A DNA stretch of 44,263 nucleotides from Salinisphaera sp. Q1T1-3 (GTDB taxonomy: Bacteria > Pseudomonadota > Gammaproteobacteria > Nevskiales > Salinisphaeraceae): contig NZ_QZWD01000026.1 of assembly GCF_003602005.1 (NCBI RefSeq), positions 1-44,263 on the forward strand, given 5' to 3'. Both the position numbers and the translations under genes were made by a program. The notes below the pieces were generated by a model that was given only the letters and a program-made list of their open reading frames with translations, searched no databases and was not told the origin of the DNA. The stretch's first letter is position 1, and every line of letters starts with the position of its first letter. This document shows, one piece after another, positions 1-8,625 of the stretch.

Positions 1-121
1 GCCGATCACTTGCCTTACTGGCTCCACCACTATAACTGGCATCGACCCCATGCCAGCCTCAACCACCAACCACCCGTCAGCCGATTGTCGCTCTCCGTGA
101 ACAATGTGGTGGGTTTACACA
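1..121 (+). mobile_element. IS481-family insertion sequence, 3' (right) end, truncated by window edge
   Basis: The last 121 bp of an insertion sequence. Read inward, its terminal inverted repeat starts TGTG, followed after 12 nt by ATTGTTCA. The left end of the same kind of element at 44145 has TGTG and ATTGTTCA at exactly the same spacing. It is bordered by CCTAGG, which fits the NCTAGN target known for IS481-type elements. Only the end of the element lies in the window, so family assignment rests on the transposase C-terminus and the target site. Confidence 0.85.
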
Positions 122-126
122 CCTAG
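1..126 (+). CDS. IS481-family transposase, C-terminal fragment
   Basis: Partial gene open at the left window edge; 41 residues are visible. They contain the motif YNWHRPHASLNHQPP, typical of the end of the DDE integrase core in IS481/IS3-like transposases (Y-N-x-x-R-P-H-x-x-L-x-x-x-P-P). The stop codon TAG at 124-126 lies outside the insertion sequence, inside the flanking CCTAGG, so the target site supplies the stop. The convergent lutC gene uses the same CTAG for its own TAG stop on the other strand. The catalytic Asp and Glu residues are outside the window, so activity cannot be judged. Confidence 0.85.
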   Translation, partial: ADHLPYWLHHYNWHRPHASLNHQPPVSRLSLSVNNVVGLHT

Positions 127-127
127 G
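122..127. repeat. CCTAGG target-site sequence at the IS right end
   Basis: A palindromic 6-mer directly abutting the IS end (..TTACACA then CCTAGG). The same 6-mer abuts the IS left end at 44139-44144. It matches the 6-bp NCTAGN duplication generated by IS481-type elements. Whether the two copies belong to one insertion event cannot be decided from the window. Confidence 0.7.
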
Positions 128-740
128 CCGAGCCGTGTGCCGGGATAATGGTCAGCGAGCGGACGCCCTGAGCGCCGCGCACCAGCACGCCTTCGATATC
201 GGCCGTAGCCGAGGGACCGGTATGAAAGACCGTATAGCGGGCGTTTTGATAATCGTCGCGCTGGTAGGCCCGGTGCAGATTGGTCACGATCGTGCGCGGG
301 TCGAGCAGGACGATGAGATGCTGGGCCAGATAGCCGATCGCGTTGACGATCAGTTCGCGTTCGGTGAAGCACACGCTTCCGGTTTCGGCGACCCCGAAAC
401 GCGCCCGCAACACGGCGACGTCGACATCGTGGAGCGGTCGGGCCGCATCGCCCGCGCGTAAGCGGCGGTTGCCCGTGATCTCGGGCACGTTGGAGACGAG
501 CGCCGTGGCCTCGATCTCGCGCTGGGCGAACACGCGACGCATCGTGTCCTCGAGCGTTTCGTCTGCGGTCGGTGCGCACCAGACGCCGCCCATCTTTTCC
601 AGTGTCGTGACAAAGCGCTCGACGAGGCCATCGGTATCGCGCGGGTAGTCGTCGTCGTAATACGGCACGTGCGGCGCCGGCGCGGCGAAGCCGGGTTTGT
701 TGCGCCGGATATCGGCGAGGATATCGTTCTTGCCCCGCAT
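123..740 (-). CDS. lutC: LutC-like lactate utilization protein (LUD domain)
   Basis: Cytoplasmic subunit of the LutABC iron-sulfur L-lactate dehydrogenase complex, which oxidises lactate to pyruvate. The 205-residue product is a stand-alone LUD domain, as in LutC/YkgG. It shows the conserved stretches TALVSNVPE, VAVLRARFGVAETGSV and HLIVLLDPRTIV, and ends with the family-type FHTGPSATADIEGVLVRGAQG. The start ATG at 740 overlaps the lutB stop by one base (TGATG), indicating translational coupling. The gene is last in a three-gene minus-strand operon. Its stop codon TAG lies within the CCTAGG that borders the IS481 copy, so the IS inserted exactly at the end of the gene without truncating it. 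The family and complex role are established knowledge; the substrate could also be another 2-hydroxyacid. Confidence 0.9.
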   Translation of the reverse strand: MRGKNDILADIRRNKPGFAAPAPHVPYYDDDYPRDTDGLVERFVTTLEKMGGVWCAPTADETLEDTMRRVFAQREIEATALVSNVPEITGNRRLRAGDAARPLHDVDVAVLRARFGVAETGSVCFTERELIVNAIGYLAQHLIVLLDPRTIVTNLHRAYQRDDYQNARYTVFHTGPSATADIEGVLVRGAQGVRSLTIIPAHGSA

Positions 741-2227
741 CAGTGGTCCCCTTGTGTGGCGGCATCGGCGGGCATGCGATTTTTCTTGTACCAGTCGTGG
801 AAGGTGCCCTCGGCCGGCACGTCCGGAAAATCGCGGACCTGGCCCCAGGCGTTGAGCTTGTTGTAGATCGCCCAGCCGGGCAGATACTTGAGTGCCGAAT
901 GGGCGGATTTCACGGCCGTGCGATAGGATTTGGGATTGGCCAGCACCTCGCCGGCCGCGGCCAGCGTCTTGCGCTTGGTCCAGGGGATCTGGTCGTCCTC
1001 GGCCAACACCTTGCGCCACTCGAAGATCTGTTCGTGAATATTGATCTTCACCGGACAGACGTTGGTGCAGCTGCCGTTCAACGTGCTGGCAAACGGCAGG
1101 TTGGAATAACGATACGCATCGATCGACGGGTCGAGGATCAGCCCGAGCGGGCCGGTATAGGTCGCGCCATACGACAGCCCGCCGGAGCGCCGGAACACCG
1201 GGCAGGTGTTCATGCAGGCGCCGCACCGAATGCATTTGAGCGATGACCAGAAGCGCTCCTGGCCGAGCCGTTTCGAACGACCGTTGTCCACCAGCACGAT
1301 ATGCATCTCGCCGCCGGGTTTGGGGCTGCGGAAATGCGAGGTGTACTGGGTGATGGGCGAGCCCAGCGCGGAACGGGACAGCAGGCGGATGAACACGCCC
1401 ATGTCAGAGCGTTTCGGCACGATCTTCTCGATGCCGATCGAGGCCACGTGCAGATCGGGCACGTTGGCCGACAGATCGGCGTTGCCCTCGTTCGTACAGA
1501 CCACGAAACCGCCGGTCTCGGCCACCGCGAAGTTCGCGCCCGTCATCCCGGCATCGGCATCGAGAATCAGCGGGCGGGTGTGCTGGCGCTGTTGCTCGGT
1601 CAGGTAATAGGCATCGTCGTTGTCCGGGTCCGAACCGATGGTCTTGGAAAAAACCTCGGCCACGTCGGAGCGCATCTTGTGGACCGAGGGCACCACCACA
1701 TGGCTCGGGTCCTCGGCGTCGAGCTGCTGGATACGCTCGCCCAGATCGGTCTCGACGATATCGATGCCCACGCCCTCCATGTAATGCCGGAAGCCGCATT
1801 CCTCCATCAGCATGGACTTGGACTTGATGACCTTCTTGACCCCATGGTCCTTGAATATCTCGTGGACGATGCGGTTATGATCGGCCGCGTCTCCGGCCCA
1901 GTGCACATGCACGCCGTTGGCCGCGGCGTTGTCGGCGAACTGTTCGAGATAGTCGTCGAGATGGGTCAACGCATGGGTCTTGATCTGGCTGGCCAGATCG
2001 CGCAGTGCCTCCCATTCGTCGATGGTCTCGGCGGCCGTATCGCGGCGCTGGCGCATCGCCCAGACCCGCGTATCGTGGGATTTCGCGTGTTCCGGCGAGT
2101 CCAGAAACTGTCTGGCGGCCTTGCGATGATTCTGGCGTTCGCCCGGGCCGGCCTTGTCGGGGCGCGGCGCGGCCTCGCGGGCGGCCTTGGGCGAGTTCCG
2201 ACTCTTGATGGGATCGGGGGCGCTCAT
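740..2227 (-). CDS. lutB: LutB-like iron-sulfur lactate utilization protein
   Basis: Central subunit of the LutABC lactate oxidation complex; 495 residues, near the usual family length. An N-terminal LUD domain (about residues 80-310) has the motifs GMTGANFAVAETGGFV and VVPSVHKMR. It is followed by a ferredoxin-like module with the cluster motif CIRCGACMNTCP (Cys332, 335, 338, 342) and a second Cys group NGSCTNVCP (around 387-391), expected to hold two 4Fe-4S clusters. The start ATG at 2227 overlaps the lutA stop by four bases (ATGA). The first roughly 60 residues are charged and rich in Arg and Lys and may be a lineage-specific extension. Cytoplasmic or membrane-associated; no membrane segments or signal peptide are seen. 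Confidence 0.93.
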   Translation of the reverse strand: MSAPDPIKSRNSPKAAREAAPRPDKAGPGERQNHRKAARQFLDSPEHAKSHDTRVWAMRQRRDTAAETIDEWEALRDLASQIKTHALTHLDDYLEQFADNAAANGVHVHWAGDAADHNRIVHEIFKDHGVKKVIKSKSMLMEECGFRHYMEGVGIDIVETDLGERIQQLDAEDPSHVVVPSVHKMRSDVAEVFSKTIGSDPDNDDAYYLTEQQRQHTRPLILDADAGMTGANFAVAETGGFVVCTNEGNADLSANVPDLHVASIGIEKIVPKRSDMGVFIRLLSRSALGSPITQYTSHFRSPKPGGEMHIVLVDNGRSKRLGQERFWSSLKCIRCGACMNTCPVFRRSGGLSYGATYTGPLGLILDPSIDAYRYSNLPFASTLNGSCTNVCPVKINIHEQIFEWRKVLAEDDQIPWTKRKTLAAAGEVLANPKSYRTAVKSAHSALKYLPGWAIYNKLNAWGQVRDFPDVPAEGTFHDWYKKNRMPADAATQGDH

Positions 2228-2967
2228 GCCGCGTCTCCGTTGAGGATTTCGGCGATATGCTTGAACTGCACCGGCGCGCCGATGCGCTTGGCGCAGCCCT
2301 GTTGATGCATCAGGCAGGAGGTGTCGGCCGAGACGATGTACTCGGCGCCGGCCGCGCCGTGATCGGTAATCTTGTCGTAGCCCATGCGGCCCGAGACTTC
2401 CGGCTCGGTGACCGAGAACGTCCCGCCGAAGCCGCAGCATTCGTCCGGCCGGGCCGGGCTGACGAGCTCGATGCCGGCCACGGTTTCCAGCAGCGTCCGC
2501 GGCTTCGAGAAATAGCCGCCGGCGAGCTCGCTCGGCTGGCCGTGGCCGAGGTTGCGCAGCGTGTTGCAGGAATCGTGATAGCCCACACGATGCGGGAAAC
2601 GGGCCCAGGGGAATTCGCGCACTCCCAGCACGTCGTGCAGGTACTCGACCAGCTCGTAGCTCTGCTCACGCACGTGCACGACTTCGGGCGTCTGTTCGAT
2701 CGCCGTCAGATTGTCCCGGATCTGATGGATACAGGAGCCGCTGGGTGCCACGATCACGTCGTATTTCGCGAAGTTGTCCACGAACAGCTGCTGGGTCGCC
2801 GCGGATTCCGGATGACACCCGGCATTGACCATTGGCTGGCCGCAGCAGGTCTGGTCGAACGGGTAGGCCACGTCACAGCCGAGTCGTTCGAGCAACTCCA
2901 GCGTCGCGATGCCCACCTTCGGATAAAAGGCATCGATGAAACAGGGAACGAACAGACCGATCGTCAT
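2224..2967 (-). CDS. lutA: LutA-like (Fe-S)-binding lactate utilization protein
   Basis: First gene of the lut operon; 247 residues. It consists of two cysteine-rich (CCG) domains of the GlpC/HdrD type, TCCGQPMVNAGC near residue 40 and DECCGFGGTFS near residue 190, which in this family ligate an iron-sulfur cluster. The start at 2967 (MTIGLFVPCF) matches the usual N-terminus of LutA proteins. A longer in-frame start about 20 residues upstream exists but adds sequence without family character. I see no strong Shine-Dalgarno and no lutR or lactate permease gene next to the operon, so regulation is unknown. Fumarate-reductase-like or glycolate oxidase subunits are the main alternatives, but the LutBC neighbours settle the assignment. 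Confidence 0.92.
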   Translation of the reverse strand: MTIGLFVPCFIDAFYPKVGIATLELLERLGCDVAYPFDQTCCGQPMVNAGCHPESAATQQLFVDNFAKYDVIVAPSGSCIHQIRDNLTAIEQTPEVVHVREQSYELVEYLHDVLGVREFPWARFPHRVGYHDSCNTLRNLGHGQPSELAGGYFSKPRTLLETVAGIELVSPARPDECCGFGGTFSVTEPEVSGRMGYDKITDHGAAGAEYIVSADTSCLMHQQGCAKRIGAPVQFKHIAEILNGDAA

Positions 2968-3505
2968 GGCGGTGTCGGACAGGAGTGCTGACGACAGACT
3001 AGGGCCTGTCGCGCTTTGTTGCGAGTGCATGACGTCCGCGGCCCGGCCCCGATAAGCTCTGCGCCGCGCTGCGGTCAAAGTACCCGCGGGCCTGGTCGCG
3101 ACGCAGTGCAGGTGTTCACCGGGCGGCATGATCGGCGCTATGCCTTGTCAGGCGGGGTTTTGCGAGGTGTGCGGGCGCCGATCGAATCGCGCCCGCTCCG
3201 GCGCAGGCCACACGCGGGCACGGCGCGCGTGCTCTCGATCGATACGAAACCTGCATGCCGGGATAAGCGCATTGAATCAGCCGGCCGAGCCGTATCGTTA
3301 AAACAACGGGGCACCGCGACGCCCTGGCCGCGCGGCGCGATATCGCCGGATGCCCGCCGGCTTGGCTGCTCGCTCTTCGGGTTATCCTCGCCAGCGGCGC
3401 CATGCGGCGGTCTATCTCCCGACGACACGCTCTGGGCTGGCCGGGCCGTCCGGCTCGCGTCGGGACGTGGCGGCCATCATCCTGTTCCAACGATATATTC
3501 TCTTC
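2968..3505. other. 538-bp intergenic region between lutA and the MHS transporter (divergent)
   Basis: No credible gene is seen; the open frames across it lack family character. It must hold the promoters of both the leftward lut operon and the rightward transporter. At 2999-3013 there is CTAGGGCCTGTCGCG, which resembles the terminus of the dispersed repeat family described elsewhere. From about 3290 to 3436 there is a recognisable repeat terminus. I could not identify a convincing operator. Confidence 0.55.
3290..3436 (-). repeat. Dispersed intergenic repeat, copy R1 (diverged)
   Basis: On the minus strand this copy starts near 3436 with AGAGCGTGTCGTCGGGAGA, followed by TAGACCGCCGCA. It matches the termini of copies near 18087 and 32756 (consensus AGRGCSTGTCGTCRGGAGA, then TAGMCCGCCGCA). 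The inner part is diverged and the far boundary (about 3290) is uncertain. Confidence 0.5.
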
Positions 3506-4795
3506 ATGCGCCCGAATTCTGTCTCCGAGGCCCGTCGCGTTGCCGTCGCCGCGATGCTGGGCACGGCCATCGAGTGGTACGACTATTTCGTCTACGGGAT
3601 CGTCGCGGCCCTGGTCTTCGACCGCTTGTTCTTTCCGGCGCTCTCGCCCACCGCGGGCGCGGCCGCGGCACTCGGCAGTTTCGCCGTGGGGTTCATCGCC
3701 CGCCCGGCCGGCGCGGTGTTGTTCGGTCATCTGGGCGATCGCATCGGGCGCCGGGCCACGCTGGTGACGACCATCGTGCTGATCGGGCTGTCGTCGGGCG
3801 CGATCGGTCTGTTGCCGAGTTACGAGACCATCGGTATCGCGGCGCCGATCCTGCTCGTCGTGCTGCGCCTGCTCGAGGGGCTGTCCGTCGGCGGCGAGTG
3901 GTCGGGCGCGGTCCTGATGAGCGTGGAACACGCGCCGGCGTCGTCGCGCAGCCTGTTCGGCGCGATGCCCCAGCTCGGTTCGCCGCTAGGTACATTGATG
4001 TCTTCTGGCGTGGTTGCCCTGGTCGCGCTCATGCCGGACGAGGCCTTCGTGGCCTGGGGCTGGCGGCTGCCGTTCCTGCTGGCCTTTCCGATGACTGCCG
4101 TCGCGCTCTATCTGCGACTGCGTCTGGATGAGTCGCCGGCATTCAAGCGCCTGGCGGCGGCCGATGGCGAAGCCGGTATGCCGCTGCTTGTGGCCGTGCG
4201 CGCAGCCTGGGGGCGAATGCTGGCCGCCGTGGCGGCGGCTCTGATGGCCAGCGGGGCGTTCTACCTGCTCACGGTTTATCTGGTGCATTACGGCACGCGC
4301 ACGCTCGGTGTGTCTCAGCAGACCATGCTCGTGGCCACGCTGGGCAGCGCGCCGGTCGAAGCGCTGGGGATATATATCGGCGCGCGTCTTGGCGATCGGT
4401 TTTCGCCCGGCATCGCTGTGGCGGGTGGTTCGTTGCTCACGCTGGTTGTCGCCTGGCCCTTGATGGGGCTGGTCGCGACCGGGCAGCCCTGGGCGGTGAT
4501 TGCGGGCATTTCGCTGGGCGTCGGCTCGGTCGGGCTGGCCTATGGGCCGCTCGGCACCCTGTTGGCCGATGCGTTTCCCGTGGACGTGCGTTATACGGCC
4601 GTGGCCGTGTCCTACAACATCGCGGGCATGCTCGGCGGGCTGGTGCCGTCGCTGGCTGTGGCTACGGTGGCCGCCGCCAACGGTGCGATCGTCGCGGTGA
4701 CGATATTGTTCGCCGGGATCATGGCGATCTCGGCGATCGGTGCATTGATCCTGATCCGGCTTATGCGGCCGGGCACGCCGCGCCACGCGCCATGA
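3506..4795 (+). CDS. MFS transporter, metabolite:H+ symporter (MHS) type
   Basis: A 429-residue, 12-helix inner-membrane proton symporter of the major facilitator superfamily. The N-terminus AMLGTAIEWYDYFVYG is the hallmark of the MHS subfamily (ProP, ShiA, KgtP, PcaT). The loop 2-3 motif GHLGDRIGRR is the classic MFS signature, and RLLEGLSVGGEWSGAVL is the conserved helix-4 segment. The start at 3506 places the first MHS motif at the expected distance from the N-terminus. The substrate is probably an organic acid: with lut genes upstream and aromatic genes nearby, a dicarboxylate, lactate or aromatic acid is plausible, but the sequence does not decide. It stands alone, with a strong hairpin just after its stop codon. 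Confidence 0.88.
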   Translation: MRPNSVSEARRVAVAAMLGTAIEWYDYFVYGIVAALVFDRLFFPALSPTAGAAAALGSFAVGFIARPAGAVLFGHLGDRIGRRATLVTTIVLIGLSSGAIGLLPSYETIGIAAPILLVVLRLLEGLSVGGEWSGAVLMSVEHAPASSRSLFGAMPQLGSPLGTLMSSGVVALVALMPDEAFVAWGWRLPFLLAFPMTAVALYLRLRLDESPAFKRLAAADGEAGMPLLVAVRAAWGRMLAAVAAALMASGAFYLLTVYLVHYGTRTLGVSQQTMLVATLGSAPVEALGIYIGARLGDRFSPGIAVAGGSLLTLVVAWPLMGLVATGQPWAVIAGISLGVGSVGLAYGPLGTLLADAFPVDVRYTAVAVSYNIAGMLGGLVPSLAVATVAAANGAIVAVTILFAGIMAISAIGALILIRLMRPGTPRHAP

Positions 4796-4800
4796 AAAAA

Positions 4801-4828
4801 GCCGCGGATCGTCGAAACGATCCGCGGC
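4801..4828 (-). terminator. Intrinsic terminator of the M16 peptidase gene, possibly bidirectional
   Basis: A perfect 12-bp stem, GCCGCGGATCGT and ACGATCCGCGGC, around a CGAA loop. The plus strand has AAAAAA at 4795-4800 immediately before it, so minus-strand transcripts get a U tract after the hairpin. It sits between the convergent transporter stop (4795) and the peptidase stop (4854) and could also slow plus-strand transcription. Confidence 0.85.
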
Positions 4829-4853
4829 TGCCGTGCGGTTTCTCAGGTGCCGG

Positions 4854-7640
4854 CTATTCCGGCTTCGGGCCCTGGACCACCCGAACCAGATCGTCCGGCC
4901 GGATCCATTTCTTGAACACCGACTGGATCTCGTCGGCACCGATGGCCTGGTAGGCCTTGGCCGCACGATATGGCTCGTCCAGCGGCTGCCCCAGCTCGAC
5001 GCGGGAGAGCAGTCCGTAGCCGATCGCACTGGCGCTGGCTTCGCCGAGCGGGACCTGGCGGATCAGGCCGGCCTTGGCCCGATGCAGCTCGGCATCCGAA
5101 ACCGGGACCTTGGCCATCTTGACGAGCGCCTTGCGAATCAGCTGGTTGGCCTCGTCGACCTTGTCCGGGTCGCTGCCGTAGCGGAAGATGAGCTGGGTGC
5201 GGGTACGCGAGGTATTGAAGCCGGAGGTCACGTAATAGACCAGGCCTCGCTCGACCCGCAGCTCGCGGTACAGACGGCTGGCGAACATGCTGCCCGTCAG
5301 CACCTGGTTGGCCAGCTTCAATGCACGATAGTCGCTGTCGGTCGTGGTCAGGCCAAGCGTTTCCGCCAGGTGCACGGTGTCCTGCGACTGGGCGTCGTCG
5401 GGCACGTGATGGTTCGACGGGCCGTTGGCCGGCACCGGCGGCAGATCGACGTCCGGCGCATCGCCCTTGGCTTTCCAGTCGCCGAAGCTGGCCTCGATAT
5501 CCTTTTTCACCTGCGCCGGGTCGACGTTGCCGACCACGACGATCGTGGCCAGATCCGGGCGGAAGACCTTGTCGTAATACCGGGTGACATCGTCATGAGT
5601 CAGCCCGCTGATCGAATCCGGTGTGGCGTAGCGCAGGCTCGGATCGTCCTTGGGCAACAGCCCGGTCTGCAGCGCCAGATCCGACTTGAAGTCCGGGCTG
5701 GCGATCACGCCGGCCTGCGTGGCCGCGCTGCGTTGCTGGAGTGCCTTGAACACGGGTTTCGGCAGGGCCGGCGACAGTTCGTTCTCGGCCAGCAGCGACA
5801 GACCGCGACCCAGATGATCGGGCAGCACCGTGAGGCTGAAATCGGTGCCGGCCGACGCATTGGCGCCGATGGCATCGAGCGCGGCCTGATAGGCCTTGCG
5901 GTCGTGCTTCTTGGTACCGTAATCCAGCATCTGGGCCAACACGTCGTCGACGCCGGTCTGGCCCTGGGGCTGCTCCAGGTCGGGCGCGTTGCGGATGTGG
6001 CCGTAGACGTGCACGGCGTGCACCGAATCCGAGGGCACGGTGATCAGCCGCAGGCCGTTGTCCAACGTGGTCTCGACCGGCGAGATGGACTGGGTCGGCG
6101 TGCTGATCTCGGCCAGCGGCTTGGCGGCCCACTCGGGCAGTTTCACGTTGTCCACGTTCTTCGGTGCGAACGATTCGCTGCCGCCATAGCCGCCGCCGGA
6201 CTGCGGCGCGCCCGAGCCTTCGGGCGTGAGCACGGCGAGCACGCTCTGGTCCGGCTGGATCACCGAGGCCAGCATGCGATTCACATCGGCCGGTTTGACG
6301 TTCTTGATGGCATCCAGCATCTCGCCGGGCGAATCCAGGCCGTTGACGGCCACGGCCGTGGACCAGCGCATGGCCAGCCCGTGGATCGAGTCCCGCTGGG
6401 CCACATCCTGGGTGATCAGCGAGCGCTTGGCCGCGGCCACCTGGTCGGCCGTGATGCCCTTGTCGGCAATATCGCCCAGGATCGAGCGCATCTGCTTGAC
6501 CAGCGCATCGGCATCCGCGCCTTTCGGGAAGACGACATAGCTGACACCGAGGCTGGCCTCGGCAGCCGGCAGCGTGCCGAACTGAGCGGCCAGACTCTTG
6601 CCGGAGGCGACCATCTGCGTATAGAGCGGGCCGCGCGGATTATTCAGTACCGATGCCAGCACCTGGGACGTCGCGCTGGCGGCCACGTCGCGGGTGCCCG
6701 GAGCGCGAAATCCGAGGATCGCGAAACCGTAGCCGGAATCCGTGGGCATGCGAATGGTCTTGGCGTCGAGTTTTTCGGGCTTGATCGCCGGGCGCTCGGG
6801 CAGTTTCTTCGAGGGAATCCTGGCGAAGAGCTGCTTGGCCTCGGCGAGGATCTTGTCCGGATCGACGTCGCCGGTAACCACCAGCGTGGCGTTGTTTGGC
6901 GCATACCACGCATCGTGGAAGCGCTTGAGCATCTTGGCCGTGGTCTTGTCGAAGGAATCCCGCGTGCCCAGGGCGTCATGCGAATACGGCGTGCCCGCGT
7001 AGAGCTGCGCGCGCATGCGCTTGATCGCCACCTGAATCGGCGACGACATATCCTGACTGACCTCCTGCTCGATGGCCCCGCGTTCCTGTTGCCAGTCCTT
7101 TTTCGAATCGAGCACGTTTTTCATGCGCTCGGCATGCAGACGCAGCGCGACGTCGGTGAACTGCGACGGCATGGTGAAGAAATAGCTCGTCGAGTCGTTG
7201 GTCGTGAACGCATTCACATCGCCGCCCATCGCCGCGCCGATGGCCGCGATCTGGGCTGCCGAGAGATTCTTCGTGCCCCGGAACATCATGTGCTCCTGGG
7301 CGTGCGCCATGCCGGGGAAACCCTGCGGTACCTCGCGCGAGCCGACATGATAGGTCAGCATCGTGGTCGCCACAGGGGCCAGATGATCCGGCACCACGAT
7401 GACCTGGAGGCCGTTGTCGAGCGTCTCGCGGGCCACGTTCGAAGCGGGCGCCGACATATCGGAAGTCGGCACCGAATCGGGGCCAGCGGCGGCCTCCGAC
7501 GACGCGCTTTTCTGTGGCGCAGATGACCCCGCCGCGGCGTTGCCGGATGCGTTCTGCGAGCCTGAATTCTGGGCGAACGCGGCGGGCGTGCCGAGTAGCG
7601 CACACAGCATGGCGCCGGCCGGCAGGGCGTGTTTGAGCAT
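4854..7640 (-). CDS. Exported M16 family metallopeptidase, two-domain (pitrilysin/PqqL-like)
   Basis: A 928-residue zinc peptidase with an N-terminal signal peptide (cleavage predicted after TPAAFA, near residue 23), so periplasmic or outer-membrane associated. After an Ala/Ser-rich linker (residues 25-70) comes the active M16 domain with the inverted zinc motif HAQEH (His113, Glu116, His117) and the downstream ERGAIEQEV segment that supplies the third ligand. The second half (from about residue 500, starting SPVETTLDNGLRLI) repeats the fold but lacks HxxEH, as is usual for this family. The gene starts at 7640 with a GAGGG ribosome-binding site; an upstream in-frame ATG would bury the signal peptide. 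It is monocistronic and ends at a strong terminator. The role is likely degradation of exported peptides; the natural substrate is unknown. Confidence 0.93.
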   Translation of the reverse strand: MLKHALPAGAMLCALLGTPAAFAQNSGSQNASGNAAAGSSAPQKSASSEAAAGPDSVPTSDMSAPASNVARETLDNGLQVIVVPDHLAPVATTMLTYHVGSREVPQGFPGMAHAQEHMMFRGTKNLSAAQIAAIGAAMGGDVNAFTTNDSTSYFFTMPSQFTDVALRLHAERMKNVLDSKKDWQQERGAIEQEVSQDMSSPIQVAIKRMRAQLYAGTPYSHDALGTRDSFDKTTAKMLKRFHDAWYAPNNATLVVTGDVDPDKILAEAKQLFARIPSKKLPERPAIKPEKLDAKTIRMPTDSGYGFAILGFRAPGTRDVAASATSQVLASVLNNPRGPLYTQMVASGKSLAAQFGTLPAAEASLGVSYVVFPKGADADALVKQMRSILGDIADKGITADQVAAAKRSLITQDVAQRDSIHGLAMRWSTAVAVNGLDSPGEMLDAIKNVKPADVNRMLASVIQPDQSVLAVLTPEGSGAPQSGGGYGGSESFAPKNVDNVKLPEWAAKPLAEISTPTQSISPVETTLDNGLRLITVPSDSVHAVHVYGHIRNAPDLEQPQGQTGVDDVLAQMLDYGTKKHDRKAYQAALDAIGANASAGTDFSLTVLPDHLGRGLSLLAENELSPALPKPVFKALQQRSAATQAGVIASPDFKSDLALQTGLLPKDDPSLRYATPDSISGLTHDDVTRYYDKVFRPDLATIVVVGNVDPAQVKKDIEASFGDWKAKGDAPDVDLPPVPANGPSNHHVPDDAQSQDTVHLAETLGLTTTDSDYRALKLANQVLTGSMFASRLYRELRVERGLVYYVTSGFNTSRTRTQLIFRYGSDPDKVDEANQLIRKALVKMAKVPVSDAELHRAKAGLIRQVPLGEASASAIGYGLLSRVELGQPLDEPYRAAKAYQAIGADEIQSVFKKWIRPDDLVRVVQGPKPE

Positions 7641-7699
7641 GGAATATCCCTCGATGATGGCAGCGTACGATGTAACATACACAGCCTGGGCTTGCACGA

Positions 7700-7757
7700 A
7701 CGTCCGACGCGGACGTGTGCGGAACGTCAACAGGCCCTAGCAGGCTGGCGCAGCATG
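7700..7757. repeat. Partial dispersed intergenic repeat (R2) with hairpin
   Basis: On the minus strand a terminus AGGGCCTGTTGACG begins at 7739 next to CTAG (7737-7740), followed by a perfect hairpin ACGTCCG/CGGACGT at 7700-7716. On the other side, 7737-7757 (CTAGCAGGCTGGCGCAGCAT) matches 16688-16708 inside copy R4 with one difference in 21 bases. It lies between the M16 gene start and the end of the DsbG-like gene. Confidence 0.55.
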
Positions 7758-7767
7758 ACTGCGCGCC

Positions 7768-8538
7768 TCAAGGCTTCGGCCCGAGAATGTCGGTCAGTGT
7801 GCTGCCCTGTGGATTGCCCTGATGGATGGCGAGCGTGCCGTCGGCTTTCTTGTAGATGATTCCAGGCGTGCCGCGGATGCCGAGACTGGCCATCAGCGCG
7901 TTGTTGGCGGTGATCCGGTCATGCAGGGCGCTCGGGATATCGGCCATCGGCTCGATACCGCCGCGCTTGTAGTGTCGCTCGTGTCGCCGGAATGCCGTGG
8001 TCGGGTTCGCGGCCGATAACAGCGCGGCGGCCTTGCCCGGACTCGACGGTTTGAGTACGCCGACCGGAATCTGGCGCAACTGCACCCTGCCGGCCGCCAC
8101 CCACGGCCGCGACGCCTCGTAGAAGGTGTGGCAGTACGGGCAGTTCGGGTCGGAAATCACGTAGACGATACGCGGCGCCTGCGTGGCGCCGTCGCGGATC
8201 CAGTCGCTGTGCTCCAGCTCGGACCAGACATCGACATGATCGGGGTCGGCCGTACCGGTCGCCTTGGCCAGCGCGGCGCGCGAGAGATTCTTGCCGTTGC
8301 CGTCGATCATGGTGCCGACGATGACGTGCTGCCCGTCGGGTGTGAGATATAGCGCGACCGGGGTCTGTCCGGCGCGGGCGGCATAGCCTGTGACCCCGCC
8401 CGGCGCATCGAACGGCCCGAGGATGGTCAGTCCCTTGTCGGCCATGCGCTGGATGGGAGCAGGCCACGACGGCGCCGCCACGGCGACAGCCGACACCAGG
8501 CAGCCGATGACAATGACGAATAACGACAGATAACGCAT
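7768..8538 (-). CDS. dsbG: DsbG/DsbC-like periplasmic thiol:disulfide interchange protein
   Basis: A 256-residue exported thioredoxin-fold protein. The signal peptide covers residues 1-22 (hydrophobic core LSLFVIVIGCLVSAVAVA). An N-terminal dimerisation region is followed by the thioredoxin domain with the redox motif DPNCPYCHTF (Cys133 and Cys136). The CPYC motif and the C-terminal GIRGTPGIIYKKADG (cis-Pro loop) are as in DsbG, which reduces sulfenylated single cysteines or isomerises disulfides. The length is that of DsbG/DsbC. No dsbD partner is seen nearby. The gene is flanked on both sides by copies of the dispersed repeat. The choice between DsbG and DsbC rests on CPYC, since DsbC usually has CGYC. 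Confidence 0.88.
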   Translation of the reverse strand: MRYLSLFVIVIGCLVSAVAVAAPSWPAPIQRMADKGLTILGPFDAPGGVTGYAARAGQTPVALYLTPDGQHVIVGTMIDGNGKNLSRAALAKATGTADPDHVDVWSELEHSDWIRDGATQAPRIVYVISDPNCPYCHTFYEASRPWVAAGRVQLRQIPVGVLKPSSPGKAAALLSAANPTTAFRRHERHYKRGGIEPMADIPSALHDRITANNALMASLGIRGTPGIIYKKADGTLAIHQGNPQGSTLTDILGPKP

Positions 8539-8625
8539 GACGGCCGGGCCTCTGAAGACGACAGGCGGCAGGATAGGGCCGATCAACACTAACGAAATCG
8601 GCGCGTTGCCGGCCATTGTTTTGCC

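Noticed and set aside
1301-2305. A 334-codon plus-strand frame opposite lutB
   Set aside because: The composition is typical of an antisense shadow; lutB on the other strand has intact LUD and ferredoxin motifs.
3016-3500. Open frame in the lutA-transporter gap
   Set aside because: Runs into the transporter gene in another frame, is Arg/Pro-rich and overlaps a dispersed repeat; no homology is recognisable.
4833-7526. A long plus-strand open frame (897 codons) opposite the M16 peptidase gene
   Set aside because: It is rich in Arg, Gly and His with no family motif, while the minus strand encodes a complete peptidase with signal peptide and zinc motif. High GC makes long antisense frames common.
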